A DNA stretch of 64,000 bases from Limnohabitans sp. WS1 (GTDB taxonomy: Bacteria > Pseudomonadota > Gammaproteobacteria > Burkholderiales > Burkholderiaceae_C), in assembly GCF_003063265.1 (NCBI RefSeq), contig NZ_NERU01000002.1, forward strand, positions 310,001 through 374,000. Reading direction: 5' to 3'. A program made the position numbers and the translations under genes. Below are positions 47,022-55,662 of the stretch, one piece after another. Numbering within the stretch: position 1 is the stretch's first letter; every line of letters starts with the position of its first letter. The notes below the pieces were generated by a model. It was not told the DNA's origin and did no database searches. It saw only the letters and a list, made by a program, of their open reading frames with translations.

Positions 47022-47893
47022 TTTCACTTGACCACTTTAAAGCGCAAGACACAACAACCCAGATCGGGTTTGAAGGGCAGTGGCACGCCATTCACTTTCA
47101 GCCTGACTTGTCGGTACCTCAGACATTTGTGATTGGGGCCGCCCTATCGTCAAAAAGCAAGCTGGTGGCTCATCGGGTTGCTGAGGAAGCACCACGGTTG
47201 AAATGTTTTTACCAAAACAGATTTTCTAAAGATGTCTGGTCTTTTTTGAGAACTGAATTAGTGGCTGAGTTGAACGATCGGCTAGGCAAATCGCCATCTG
47301 GCTTTGCCAGTGCAAGCCCTCAACTTGTTTTGAGCCCTGGTCATTACGTCAGTGGATCAAGCAGGGACTCCGTCCTTTCCAGGACGTTTGCACGCATCGT
47401 TACGGTGGTTGCAGGCGACAGGAAACCTCGCCACACAGGACTGCCACAACAGGAGTTGCGGCTCGCAGTTGGCAACTATTTGAAGCTGAAATTGAGCGCT
47501 CGTTTTGAGACCATCAGTCAGCCAGAAGATGGACTTCAGATCCGAGATGGTGATGCTGTCCATACGTTCGATATTGGCTTCGATGACACCGATGTTGCCG
47601 CGAGCGTTGTCTCTGCATCTTATTCAACACTCGATAAGGCACAGAACAACATCTATCGTGCAACAAGCGATTTGACAACGTATGGCGCTATAAAAAAGCG
47701 CGATCAGCTCGGGTTGGCTGTGCTTCTTCCAACGACTGATGATTTCCCTATGGAAACGGTGAGCACTTGGAATAAATGGTGGGAAAACGAGTCTTACAAG
47801 TTGAAGGAGTCAAAGCTGTTTTTGATTGCTGAGTCGCGTCGAGCTGAGGATCTTGCAGACCAAGTTTCTGATTGGTACAGCTTGAGTGCTTGA
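47018..47893 (+). CDS. Unknown partner of the HipA-like kinase
   Basis: A 291-aa protein without recognised domain. N-terminus: FEGQWHAIHFQPDLSVPQT with later RLKCFYQNRFSKDVW. It begins at a GTG that overlaps the kinase stop (GTGA); an ATG at 46991 is an alternative. HipA-like kinases without a HipB often pair with a DUF3037-type protein, but I cannot confirm that family here. Its end meets gene D convergently. Confidence 0.7.
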   Translation: MISLDHFKAQDTTTQIGFEGQWHAIHFQPDLSVPQTFVIGAALSSKSKLVAHRVAEEAPRLKCFYQNRFSKDVWSFLRTELVAELNDRLGKSPSGFASASPQLVLSPGHYVSGSSRDSVLSRTFARIVTVVAGDRKPRHTGLPQQELRLAVGNYLKLKLSARFETISQPEDGLQIRDGDAVHTFDIGFDDTDVAASVVSASYSTLDKAQNNIYRATSDLTTYGAIKKRDQLGLAVLLPTTDDFPMETVSTWNKWWENESYKLKESKLFLIAESRRAEDLADQVSDWYSLSA

Positions 47894-47896
47894 AAT

Positions 47897-49054
47897 TTAA
47901 CCTCCCTGCATGGCCCCACCAGCCATGCCCTCCAGCCCGCACCGGCCCAGCCCGTGCGGGTTTTTTTTTTCCTCGTTGTTGTCGGCGTCTTCCACCGGCG
48001 CTGTCCCAAACTCCTCGGGCGTCTCGCTCAGGTCCCCTGCCAAGGCGTTCAGCTCACACTCAATCTTGGTGGTAAATCCCTGGTCGTTGATGTCATGCAC
48101 CACGCGCATCACCAGCCAGCCCGAGTCGTCAATGCCTGCTTTAAATCCGCTCACGCGCACCGGTGTTTGTGGGGCCAGTGCGGGTTGGCCAAGCGCCAGG
48201 GTCAGGCTCAGTTTGGCCCCGCCACGGGTGATGCGCTGCATTTCGGCTTGGGCTGCAGCGCGGGCGTCGGCCTCGGCCGTGTAGGTGTCTTTGAGTACCT
48301 TAACTTTGTCCAGCCCCTTGTCCACTTTGCCCACCACCACAGCTTTGCGGGTGGCTTTTTTGCCGTCGGTCCAGTAGGCGCGCACGGCGGTGTAGCTGTC
48401 GCGCTCGGCGGTTTGGTAGTGGTGCTGGTCACCCAGCTGGCGTGTCAGTCGCAGGGTGGGCAGGGCTTGGCCGCTGGCCGTCTTGGCACCGCCTATGGGC
48501 GTCATGACCAGGTGGCCTTTTTTGACTGAGCACACCGCGTCGGCTTTTTTGGCCAGCCGGGTCAAAAAGTGCAGGTCGCTTTCGTTGGTTTGGTCGATGT
48601 GCTCGATGACCCGTGCTGCCAAGGCGGCATCGATCTTGGCCACCAGTTTGTGGCGCTGCGCAATGGTCTGGGCAATTTGTCCCAGTGTGGTCTTGTGCCA
48701 GCTCTTTTCTGCGCGCTGCTTGATGGGGCCTGCAAAGGGCACCGCCCGGGCACGCACGGCAATGGTGTCGGGCGCGCCCTGGTGCTCGACTTCGTCGATG
48801 ACAAAGCTGCCTTTGTCCACCAAGCCCTCGCCCTCCCAGCCCAGCTGCAGGGTGATGGTGCCGCCCTTGGGCGGCAGGGCCATCAAGCCGTCGGCATCGT
48901 CCAGTGTCAGGCTCAGTTCGTCGCTTTCGTTGCCCCGGCTTTCGGTCAGGCTCAGGCTCATGAGGCGGGCATCGATGCGCTTGGTGATGTCTTTGCCGTC
49001 GATGCTGATTCGGTAGTCGGGCGACACGGCCCGGTAGGTGTTGGGCGTGCTCAT
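47897..49054 (-). CDS. D: P2 gpD-like late control / tail hub protein
   Basis: A 385-aa protein. The N-terminus (YRAVSPDYRISIDGKDITKRI) and core (GQIAQTIAQRHKL; SDLHFLTRLAKKADAV) match P2 gpD, a T4 gp27-like tail-hub component. The C-terminal 40 residues are extra and are encoded by DNA that also forms the rightward terminator. ATGA overlap with gene U. Confidence 0.92.
   Translation of the reverse strand: MSTPNTYRAVSPDYRISIDGKDITKRIDARLMSLSLTESRGNESDELSLTLDDADGLMALPPKGGTITLQLGWEGEGLVDKGSFVIDEVEHQGAPDTIAVRARAVPFAGPIKQRAEKSWHKTTLGQIAQTIAQRHKLVAKIDAALAARVIEHIDQTNESDLHFLTRLAKKADAVCSVKKGHLVMTPIGGAKTASGQALPTLRLTRQLGDQHHYQTAERDSYTAVRAYWTDGKKATRKAVVVGKVDKGLDKVKVLKDTYTAEADARAAAQAEMQRITRGGAKLSLTLALGQPALAPQTPVRVSGFKAGIDDSGWLVMRVVHDINDQGFTTKIECELNALAGDLSETPEEFGTAPVEDADNNEEKKNPHGLGRCGLEGMAGGAMQGG
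47936..47970 (+). terminator. Rightward terminator inside the 3' end of gene D
   Basis: CCCGCAC (47936-47942) pairs with GTGCGGG (47954-47960), followed by ten T. It ends the repressor/HipA-like operon, about 40 bp after its last stop, and is antisense to the last codons of the tail gene. Confidence 0.88.
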
Positions 49055-49524
49055 TCCCACCACCATCCAGCCCATTCGTCATCCCCGTTGTCGGGGTTGA
49101 TGGGGGTTGGCCCGCCCGTGGGGTCGGCCAAAAGGTTGTCTGTGCGCTTGAGGGCCAGCGTGAATTCAATGCGCCGGGGCACGCCATCACCGCTCAGCAC
49201 ACTGCCTGTTTGCTGCAGGCTCTCGATGACCCAGGCGCCTTCGTACACGCGCCCGGCCCCGTTGACCAGGGCATAGGCTTTGCCGCTGTTGCCCATTTTT
49301 CGCAGGGTGTCAAAGCTCGCTGGGTCGCCCATGAATTCGGGGGCCAGCAGGCCTTTGAGGTTGATTGAGTCATCGCCCGGCCCCACAAACTGCAGCGCGG
49401 GCGATGCGCCCACGCGGCTGTTGCTGGGGTGGCGCCAGGTGCTGTTGCGGTCCAGCTCTTCAAAGGCCAGGGTGTTGAGCGAAAAAACAAATTGGCCCAG
49501 GGCCATCAAATAGGGTTGGCTCAT
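49051..49524 (-). CDS. U: P2 gpU-like tail protein
   Basis: A 157-aa protein. N-terminus MALGQFVFSLNTLAFEELD then RPSNSRVGASPALQFVGPG-like text (here HPSNSRVGASPALQFVG) matches P2 gpU, the tail-terminator-type protein. The C-terminal Trp-rich end (DEWAGWWWE) is unusual. Confidence 0.9.
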   Translation of the reverse strand: MSQPYLMALGQFVFSLNTLAFEELDRNSTWRHPSNSRVGASPALQFVGPGDDSINLKGLLAPEFMGDPASFDTLRKMGNSGKAYALVNGAGRVYEGAWVIESLQQTGSVLSGDGVPRRIEFTLALKRTDNLLADPTGGPTPINPDNGDDEWAGWWWE

Positions 49525-49533
49525 GGGGGTACC

Positions 49534-52473
49534 TTAGTCGATGTCTTGCATGGCGCTGCGCACACGGCTTTTGCCTGCGCGTTCGCGCCGGTCCAGTTCG
49601 GCTGCCACGGCTTTGGCAATGGCTTGGGCGTCCATGCCGGGTGCCGCGTTGATGGTGATTTGGATGGGGCCTGAGCTGGCTGCACCACCACCACCACCAC
49701 CACCACCGGCGCGGCTTTGCCCTTGGGCAGGCTCACGCGGGGTGACCAAGGGCGATGGTGCGGTGTTGATCAGCGGGGGCGTGCGGGTGTCGGTGGGCAG
49801 GTCTTGCGCCATGGTCGGCAGGTCTTGCGCCATGGCGGGCATGCCCAGCCCGGCGGTGCCCAGTGTCAGGCTCACGGCCAGGCCGGCCAGTTGCTTGCGC
49901 ATGGCGTCGCCCTGCAGGGCTGGCCAAGCCATGGGGGGCATTTGTGGCGCAGCGTGCACGGGGGGCACGGCTTGCGCGACAAAAGATGCGGGGCTTGGCC
50001 AAGTGGGCGCGGGCAGGTTTGCCGCTGTGCTGGCTTGGCCCATGACCTGCACCGCCGGTGGCACGGCAGGGGGCAGGCCCAAGCCGGGCAACTGGGGCGC
50101 GGTAGGGCTTGGCCAAGTGGGGGCAGGCAGGGCCAGTGCCGCCCCGGCTTGGGTCAGCTTGTCGGCCATGTCGCGGGTGCGTGCCAGTGGGTCAGCCTCG
50201 CCTTTGGCCAGGCCCACAGTCAACCCGCCCATGACGTGGCCACCGATTTCGGCAAACACCCGGCTGGGGCTTTTGATGCCCAGGGCGTTGCGGGCGGCGT
50301 CGGCAATGCTGGTGCCCAGGTTGGCAAACCAAGCCTTGGTGGCCTCCCACTTTTGGGCCAGGCCGCCCATCAAGCCGTCCATGATTTGGCCGCCAATGGT
50401 GGCAAAGCGTGCGCCCAAGCCGGTCATAAAGGTGGTGATCGAATCCCAGTGCTTGATGATCAGGCCGGGCAAAGTCCAGTTTAAAAAGAGCTGCCAAATC
50501 GTGTTGGCAGCGCGGGTGACTGAGCCGGTGATCCATACCCAGGCAGTCGATGCCCCTTGCGCGATGCCCGACCACAACCCCGCAAAAAACCCCTTGATGG
50601 GACCCCAGTATGTGTAGATAAGGAAGGCGGCGGCGGCAATGGCGGTGACCACCAAGCCGATGGGGTTGGCCATGAAAATGCGGCACACCCACATGAATGC
50701 GGAGGCCAAGGCCATGAATGCCGTTTTGGCCACGGCGATCAGGGGGGCGGCTTTGGCCATCATCAAGCCCATGCCCGCCCACGCTGCCCACAGCGGCCCC
50801 ACGGTGATCAGCACCGTGCCCATGGTCGCCAAAAGGCCAGCCAGTGCAAAGGCCCCAGTCATGACGGCCGACACAAAGCGGGGGTTGTTTTGGGCAAACG
50901 CTTGCAACTTTTCAATAAAACCGGCCGTGCGGTTGAAGACGCCCACCAATGCAGGCTTGAGGGTCTCGCCCAGCGCCGAAGCCAAGTTGAACACCCTGTT
51001 TTGCGCCATTTGCAGCTGTGCGCTCAAAGCCGATTTGCGCGCTTCGGCTTCGCGGTCCATGCTGCCCTTGGCATCGTCCGAGTTGGCCAGCTTGCGTTGC
51101 CGTGCCAGTTCTTCGGTGCCGTTGATCAGCTTGGCCAAGGTGTCGGCGTGTTCTTGTCCCACCAGGTCGGCCATCACGCCCAACTGCTTTTGCTCGGGCA
51201 TGGCCTTGATCTTTTCCATCACGCCCAACAGCGTGCCCATGGCGTCGGTGGCCATACCGGCTTCGACGGCGTTGGCATCCACGCCCATGCTGGCCATGGC
51301 TTCCTTGAATTTTTTGCTGCCTTTGCTGGCCATGGCAAATTTGGTGATGATGGCGTTGGTGGCCGTGCTGGCGTTTTCGGTGCGCTCGCCCAGCGTGAGC
51401 AGCGTGCTGCCCAGGGCGGCGTAGTCGTTGCTGCTCATCTTGGCCAAAGATGCCATGCCTGAGACGCGGTTCATGTAGTCGATGATGTCTGCGCCCTTGC
51501 TGATGGCGTTGTCGTCCAGGTAGTTGATGGTGTCGGCCAAGCCGCTGATTTGGTTCAGCGGGATCTTGAAGTTTTTGGCCACCTTGCCCATCGCCTCGGC
51601 AATTTGGTCAGGCACCGCGTCAAAGGCCATGGCCATGTGGGCCACTTGCTTGGTAAAGCCTGCCAGTTCATTCGTGGGCACTTCCATGCGGGCGGCGGCG
51701 GTCATCATCTGCGCGATCTGCACCGTGGTCAGCGGCAGCTCGGTGCTGAGCTTGCGCACCTCGGCCTCGGCCGTGCGGTAGATGGCGGTGAGCTGGCCAG
51801 CGCTGTCGCGCGCGCCCTGCACTTGGCGTGCAATGCCCATCATGGCGTCTTCGTGCGCCATGAAGTCGTTGATCGGGGTTTGCATGCGTTCTTTGATGGC
51901 CCCGCCTGCGGCTTGTGCCCCAAAGCCTGCACCGGCCACCATGGCACCTTGCACCACAGCTTTTTGTTGGGCCGCTTTCATCGCTGCCAATTTGCGCTCA
52001 CGCTCCATGACCTGGTCAAGCTGGGTTTTTTGGGCGGCCAAGGCGGCGGTACCGGCTTTGATTTTTTGGGTCAGGTCGGCTTGGGCAGTGCTCAAGTTGG
52101 TCACGCCTGCGCTGCTCAGCGCGGCGCGCATGTCAAGCGCTCGGGCCTTTTGCGCGGCCAACACTTTGTTGGTGGCGTCCAGATCTTGGGTCAGTTTGCG
52201 TTGTTGGGCAGCGGTGGTGCCACTGGTGCTGCCCGCTTGCTCTAGCATGACTTGCAGGCCCTTGGCTTTTTGGGCCGTGAGGGTCATTTCGGACTTGAGC
52301 TTTTCCAGCGCGGCGATGCTGCGCTGTTGGCCCTCCAGGTCGCGCAAATGCGCTTTGGCATCACGAAACTTTTGGGCCACGTCGGTGGTGTTTTTTTGCA
52401 GGCCTTTGAGCACGCCGCTGGCCTTGTCCACCATGGCCAGCACCACCTGCAGTTTGAGTGTGTCAACGGCCAT
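49534..52473 (-). CDS. T: P2 gpT-like tail tape measure protein
   Basis: A 979-aa protein. The N-terminal ~200 residues are coiled-coil; residues 200-560 hold the TP901-type tape measure core; hydrophobic helices at about 570-650 (ALAGLLATMGTVLITVGPLW). The C-terminal region is Pro/Ala-rich with repeats (LPAPTWPSP; TMAQDLPTMAQDLP) and an octa-glycine run encoded by GGT repeats. It sets tail length and helps DNA entry. RBS AGGAAA. Follows gene E'. Confidence 0.92.
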   Translation of the reverse strand: MAVDTLKLQVVLAMVDKASGVLKGLQKNTTDVAQKFRDAKAHLRDLEGQQRSIAALEKLKSEMTLTAQKAKGLQVMLEQAGSTSGTTAAQQRKLTQDLDATNKVLAAQKARALDMRAALSSAGVTNLSTAQADLTQKIKAGTAALAAQKTQLDQVMERERKLAAMKAAQQKAVVQGAMVAGAGFGAQAAGGAIKERMQTPINDFMAHEDAMMGIARQVQGARDSAGQLTAIYRTAEAEVRKLSTELPLTTVQIAQMMTAAARMEVPTNELAGFTKQVAHMAMAFDAVPDQIAEAMGKVAKNFKIPLNQISGLADTINYLDDNAISKGADIIDYMNRVSGMASLAKMSSNDYAALGSTLLTLGERTENASTATNAIITKFAMASKGSKKFKEAMASMGVDANAVEAGMATDAMGTLLGVMEKIKAMPEQKQLGVMADLVGQEHADTLAKLINGTEELARQRKLANSDDAKGSMDREAEARKSALSAQLQMAQNRVFNLASALGETLKPALVGVFNRTAGFIEKLQAFAQNNPRFVSAVMTGAFALAGLLATMGTVLITVGPLWAAWAGMGLMMAKAAPLIAVAKTAFMALASAFMWVCRIFMANPIGLVVTAIAAAAFLIYTYWGPIKGFFAGLWSGIAQGASTAWVWITGSVTRAANTIWQLFLNWTLPGLIIKHWDSITTFMTGLGARFATIGGQIMDGLMGGLAQKWEATKAWFANLGTSIADAARNALGIKSPSRVFAEIGGHVMGGLTVGLAKGEADPLARTRDMADKLTQAGAALALPAPTWPSPTAPQLPGLGLPPAVPPAVQVMGQASTAANLPAPTWPSPASFVAQAVPPVHAAPQMPPMAWPALQGDAMRKQLAGLAVSLTLGTAGLGMPAMAQDLPTMAQDLPTDTRTPPLINTAPSPLVTPREPAQGQSRAGGGGGGGGAASSGPIQITINAAPGMDAQAIAKAVAAELDRRERAGKSRVRSAMQDID
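49684..49707. repeat. (ACC)8 trinucleotide repeat
   Basis: Eight perfect ACC (GGT on the coding strand) give a polyglycine stretch in the tape measure protein. In-frame expansion or contraction by slippage would change the glycine number without breaking the frame. Confidence 0.85.
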
Positions 52474-52497
52474 GGGGGGTTTCCTTTTTGCTGTGTG

Positions 52498-52614
52498 TTA
52501 TTCGTCTTGCGGTCTGCGGTCCATGGCCCGCTGGTGCCAGGCCATGAGCTCGCCCACGGTCATGGCGCACATGTCGGCCAATGGCCAGTGCCACAGGGTG
52601 GCGATGTCGGCCAT
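52498..52614 (-). CDS. E': P2 gpE'-like tail protein (frameshift extension of gpE)
   Basis: A 38-aa stretch (MADIATLWHWPLADM, then GELMAWHQRAMDRRPQDE) of the P2 gpE family. It lies in the -1 frame relative to gene E, and its frame stays open back to the slippery site in gene E, so it is probably made mainly as the gpE+E' fusion. It acts as a tail assembly chaperone with the tape measure protein. Confidence 0.82.
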   Translation of the reverse strand: MADIATLWHWPLADMCAMTVGELMAWHQRAMDRRPQDE

Positions 52615-52640
52615 GGCGTCTTCCACATGCGTGGGCAGGC

Positions 52641-52967
52641 TCAGTCGGTCGCCTGCGCTGTCATCGCTGCCACTTGGTCGGGCACCAAAAAACCCAGCAC
52701 CTCCCCGCCCAAGGCAATCAGGTCGGCGGCGCTCAGGGCGCTGGCTTCGGGCTTGGTGATGGGCGGCTCGGTTACGCGGGGCAGCAATGTCACCAGCGCG
52801 GTGGTTTGCATTTGCAGCAGCTCAGACAGGCTGAGGCCTCGCAGTTCGCCCGCGCTGGGTTCGCGCAGCTGCAGGTGGGTGATGGTGTGCTCGCCACGCA
52901 CGATGGGACGGTGCAGTTTGGTGCCGGGGGGGGTGATCAGGTCAGCAGTTTGGGTGTCTTTGGCCAT
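52641..52967 (-). CDS. E: P2 gpE-like tail assembly chaperone
   Basis: A 108-aa protein (MAKDTQTADLITPPG...) of the tail assembly chaperone family; the sequence REPSAGELRGLSLSELL is typical. It ends VPDQVAAMTAQATD in the zero frame, but part of the ribosomes should shift -1 to make gpE+E'. The start has no strong RBS. The gene follows FII after a strong hairpin and tandem repeats. Confidence 0.85.
   Translation of the reverse strand: MAKDTQTADLITPPGTKLHRPIVRGEHTITHLQLREPSAGELRGLSLSELLQMQTTALVTLLPRVTEPPITKPEASALSAADLIALGGEVLGFLVPDQVAAMTAQATD
52686..52692 (-). promoter_or_regulatory. -1 frameshift slippery site T TTT TTG in gene E
   Basis: On the coding strand the codons are GGT TTT TTG, giving the heptamer T-TTT-TTG in the zero frame, the same slippery type as in P2 gene E. 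Slipping -1 leads into an open frame through E' (stop at 52498). The site is 45 bases before the gene E stop. Confidence 0.8.
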
Positions 52968-52997
52968 GGTGTGCAAACTCAAAAAAAGGGGGTTGGG

Positions 52998-53035
52998 AAA
53001 ACCGGCTGCAGCGACATGGCTGCAGCCGGTTTTTT
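52998..53035. terminator. Strong intergenic hairpin with T-run between FII and E
   Basis: AAAACCGGCTGCAGC pairs with GCTGCAGCCGGTTTT around a six-base loop. Leftward, the run of T is four long; rightward six long. In the middle of the tail operon it more likely acts as an attenuator or RNA-processing site than as a full stop. Confidence 0.65.
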
Positions 53036-53040
53036 GGGGT

Positions 53041-53100
53041 GGATCAAACCAGGTCAAACCGGGTCAAACCGGGTTTAAACAGGTCAAAGCCGGTCAAAGA
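53041..53100. repeat. Six 10-bp tandem repeats after FII
   Basis: Consecutive 10-mers: GGATCAAACC, AGGTCAAACC, GGGTCAAACC, GGGTTTAAAC, AGGTCAAAGC, CGGTCAAAGA. They fill the gap between the hairpin and the FII stop codon, the last unit lying over the end of FII. Direct, short and near-perfect. Confidence 0.75.
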
Positions 53101-53603
53101 CCAATGGCCGCCCGTGTGGCCGCTTGCAGGTCTTTGCCGTTCACGATCTCGACCATGTTCACAAAGTCCAGCTCCATGATGACCTTGCCGTCCACCGTGA
53201 GCTTGTAGTAAGTCAGCGCCGTCTTGATCTTGATCTCGGTCTTGTCGCCGCCTTTGGCTTTGCCGGTGTCGATTTCTTCGTGTCGGCCACGGGCCACCAC
53301 TTCGAGGGCTGAGACTTTTTCGTCGTCGTCGCTTTGCACCGCGCCCATAAAGCGCAGCAGCGCGGCGTTGTGCTTGGATGCGCCCCAGTTGTCGAACAGG
53401 TTGGGCGACCAGCCGGACACGGTCCATTCCATCTCCAATTCTTTGGGGCCAAAGTCGAGTTTGACGGGGCCGACCATGCCGCCTGCGCGGTGCTCGTCCA
53501 TCTTGCGCATGAGTTTTGGCAGGTTGACTTCGTCAATCTCGCCCTGGTAGCCACGGCCTTCAACGAACAGGTTGAAGTTTTTGAGTTTGCGGGGGAGTCC
53601 CAT
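53094..53603 (-). CDS. FII: P2 FII-like major tail tube protein
   Basis: A 169-aa tube protein. MGLPRKLKNFNLFVEGRGYQGEI and the later PVKLDFGPKELEMEWTVSGW match P2 gpFII. It forms the tube inside the contractile sheath. RBS AGGATC. The stop lies within the tandem repeat array. Confidence 0.93.
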   Translation of the reverse strand: MGLPRKLKNFNLFVEGRGYQGEIDEVNLPKLMRKMDEHRAGGMVGPVKLDFGPKELEMEWTVSGWSPNLFDNWGASKHNAALLRFMGAVQSDDDEKVSALEVVARGRHEEIDTGKAKGGDKTEIKIKTALTYYKLTVDGKVIMELDFVNMVEIVNGKDLQAATRAAIGL

Positions 53604-53637
53604 GATGTGATCCTTTGAGGGGTGGGGGTGAGTGGGT

Positions 53638-53665
53638 CACCCCGCCCGGCAAGCCGGGCAGGGTG
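53638..53665. other. GC-rich hairpin between FI and FII
   Basis: CACCC-C-GCCCGGC and GCCGGGC-A-GGGTG pair with one mismatch around an AA loop. No T-run. Likely an mRNA stability element that sets different levels of sheath and tube mRNA. Confidence 0.6.
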
Positions 53666-53674
53666 GTGTGGTGC

Positions 53675-54874
53675 TTACTGGCCTACCGCCACGCGCAGCG
53701 CAAAGTCTGCAAAGTAGCGGTCGGTGATGCGTTGCTGAAGCACCATGTTTTCCAAAGGCGGGATGGGCGTGTAGTCGTAGTCCAGCGTCAACTTGCCCGC
53801 CTTCAGCGTGGCGGTTTCGTTCACGCTTTCGTCGTACCAGCACTTGCCGTCGAGGATGTAGCCGCCTGCTTTGAGCTCGCGAAACTTGGCGTTGATGCCT
53901 TCAATGATGTCGCGCACCAGCGTGGGGTGCAGCGGTTTGTCCACCGCCCAAAAGTGCCCTTCGGCCATGGTGTCGGCCAACACTTGGGCGGTGCGCACGG
54001 CGCTCTCAAACGCAAACAGCGGGTCGGCGCTGCAGGTGCGACTGCCCCAAAAGCGGTAGCCCTGCTTTTCAATCAGCGTGGTGACTTGGCTGCCGTTGAG
54101 TAGGCCCGCGTCGGTCTCGGGGTTTTGCAGGTCCCAATACACATCCTTCGTCAAGCCCACCACACCAGCCACGGGAACGTTGCTCAGCGTCTTGTGCCAG
54201 CCTTGGGTTTGGTCAATGCCAGCGCGCAAGCCCAGGGCGTAGGCCACGGCAGGCACGGCGGTGGTGGTTTGGGTGTTGACGTCGTAGCCCTTGAAGTCGG
54301 GCCAGATGATCATGAGTTCACGCGCTCCAAATTTGTCGCGGTAAGCCAGGGCGCTGCTCACGTCGTTGCAGCCCCAGGCGCTGGCGTAGGCAAAGGCGCG
54401 CAGCTTGGGCGCAATGGCGGCCAGCGCGGCGGTCACCTCGGGCGTGTCCAGGCCGGGCACACCCAAAATGCGGGGCTTGACTTTGAGCTGCACCTGTGCG
54501 GCCAGCAAGGCTTGCATGCCGGTGTATTGGCCGTTGGTCACGGTGCCAATGACTTTGGCGTTTTGGTCGGCCAGCTTGTCTTCGGGCTTGGCCCCCACGC
54601 CGTCGGCCACGCGCACCACCACCACAATGGGTTTGGACTGCTCGCTGATGCCTTGCAGCGTGGTGCGCAGCGTGCCTTTGGTGCCCGCTTTGTCGATGGC
54701 TTTGTCGATCTTGGTGACCAGCACGGGGCGGTCGAGGGGGAACATGTTGGCGTCGGCGTCAGAGCCGGTGCACACGATGCCGATGATGGCGGTGGACACG
54801 ACCTGGATAGACCGGATGCCGTCGCTGATTTCGGCGACTCGAACGCCGTGGTGGTAGTTGGCTGTGGATCCCAT
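53675..54874 (-). CDS. FI: P2 FI-like tail sheath protein
   Basis: A 399-aa contractile sheath protein: YHHGVRVAEISDGIRSIQVV at the N-terminus, then a variable middle, and C-terminal LTLDYDYTPIPPLENMVLQQ RITDRYF that match P2 gpFI. It forms the outer contractile cylinder. AGGAG box nine bases before the ATG. Confidence 0.94.
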   Translation of the reverse strand: MGSTANYHHGVRVAEISDGIRSIQVVSTAIIGIVCTGSDADANMFPLDRPVLVTKIDKAIDKAGTKGTLRTTLQGISEQSKPIVVVVRVADGVGAKPEDKLADQNAKVIGTVTNGQYTGMQALLAAQVQLKVKPRILGVPGLDTPEVTAALAAIAPKLRAFAYASAWGCNDVSSALAYRDKFGARELMIIWPDFKGYDVNTQTTTAVPAVAYALGLRAGIDQTQGWHKTLSNVPVAGVVGLTKDVYWDLQNPETDAGLLNGSQVTTLIEKQGYRFWGSRTCSADPLFAFESAVRTAQVLADTMAEGHFWAVDKPLHPTLVRDIIEGINAKFRELKAGGYILDGKCWYDESVNETATLKAGKLTLDYDYTPIPPLENMVLQQRITDRYFADFALRVAVGQ

Positions 54875-54908
54875 GTTGGAAGCTCCTTAAATGATGGGGG
54901 TGGGGTGA

Positions 54909-55643
54909 TCAGGGGGTGGTGGTGACTTCGGGGCGAACGATCTCGGGCCGCACGATCTCAGGGCGCACGATGAGTGGTGCAGGCTGGGGCACGATGACCG
55001 GGGCGGGCTGCGTGACCACGGTGGGGGTGTGGGTCAAGTCATAGATGGACTCGCCAGCAATGCGGCCGCTGTTGCCGCTGGCTGCGCCACTGTTGGCCCC
55101 AATGCTGTAAGAGCCGGACCCCAGCACGCCGGTGCCGCTGAGCACCATGTTGGGCGCAGGCGCCTGGATCTGCCCCGCGATGTGGGTGATGGCCCCAAAC
55201 GTGGCGGCGCTGGTGGCAGCTTGGTCGCGGCTTTGGCCCAAACCCAAGGCCGTGGCGTTATCGCTTTGCCGCATGCCTAATTTGACGTTGCTGCTGATCA
55301 TGTAGGCCTGCGTGAGCCCTGGCACCAGCACGCTGGCCCACTGCAGCGCCGTGCTGCCGGGTGCGGTGGGTGCGGCCACGGTGCTGGGGGCTTGGCGTGC
55401 GCCATCACCCAAGCCTGCCAGCGACATCACGGCGGCCACACGGGCCACGCTGTCACCGCTTTCGGCAATGCGGGCCAGTGCGGTGTAGCGCGCTTGGTCG
55501 GCGGTGCTTTTTGCTTGGGCCATGGCCATTTGGGCTTGGGCGTAGTGCTGATAGTCTTGCGTGGCGCAGCCGCTCAGGGCCAAGCTGGCGGCGGCCAAGC
55601 CGGTCATGGCCAGGCGCGAAAAAATGCGGCGGTGGGTCTGCAT
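54909..55643 (-). CDS. Prophage-encoded lipoprotein within the tail operon
   Basis: A 244-aa protein. Lipobox LALSGC (Cys26) after a typical signal sequence (MQTHRRIFSRLAMTGLAAASL). The middle is Ala/Gln/Gly-rich and helical; the C-terminus has short direct repeats of IVRPE (IVRPEIVRPEIVRPEV). No phage family recognised. In the tail operon it could help lysis, block superinfection, or be part of a baseplate-associated structure. Confidence 0.72.
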   Translation of the reverse strand: MQTHRRIFSRLAMTGLAAASLALSGCATQDYQHYAQAQMAMAQAKSTADQARYTALARIAESGDSVARVAAVMSLAGLGDGARQAPSTVAAPTAPGSTALQWASVLVPGLTQAYMISSNVKLGMRQSDNATALGLGQSRDQAATSAATFGAITHIAGQIQAPAPNMVLSGTGVLGSGSYSIGANSGAASGNSGRIAGESIYDLTHTPTVVTQPAPVIVPQPAPLIVRPEIVRPEIVRPEVTTTP

Positions 55644-55662
55644 GGCGTTGTCTCCTGTGGGG

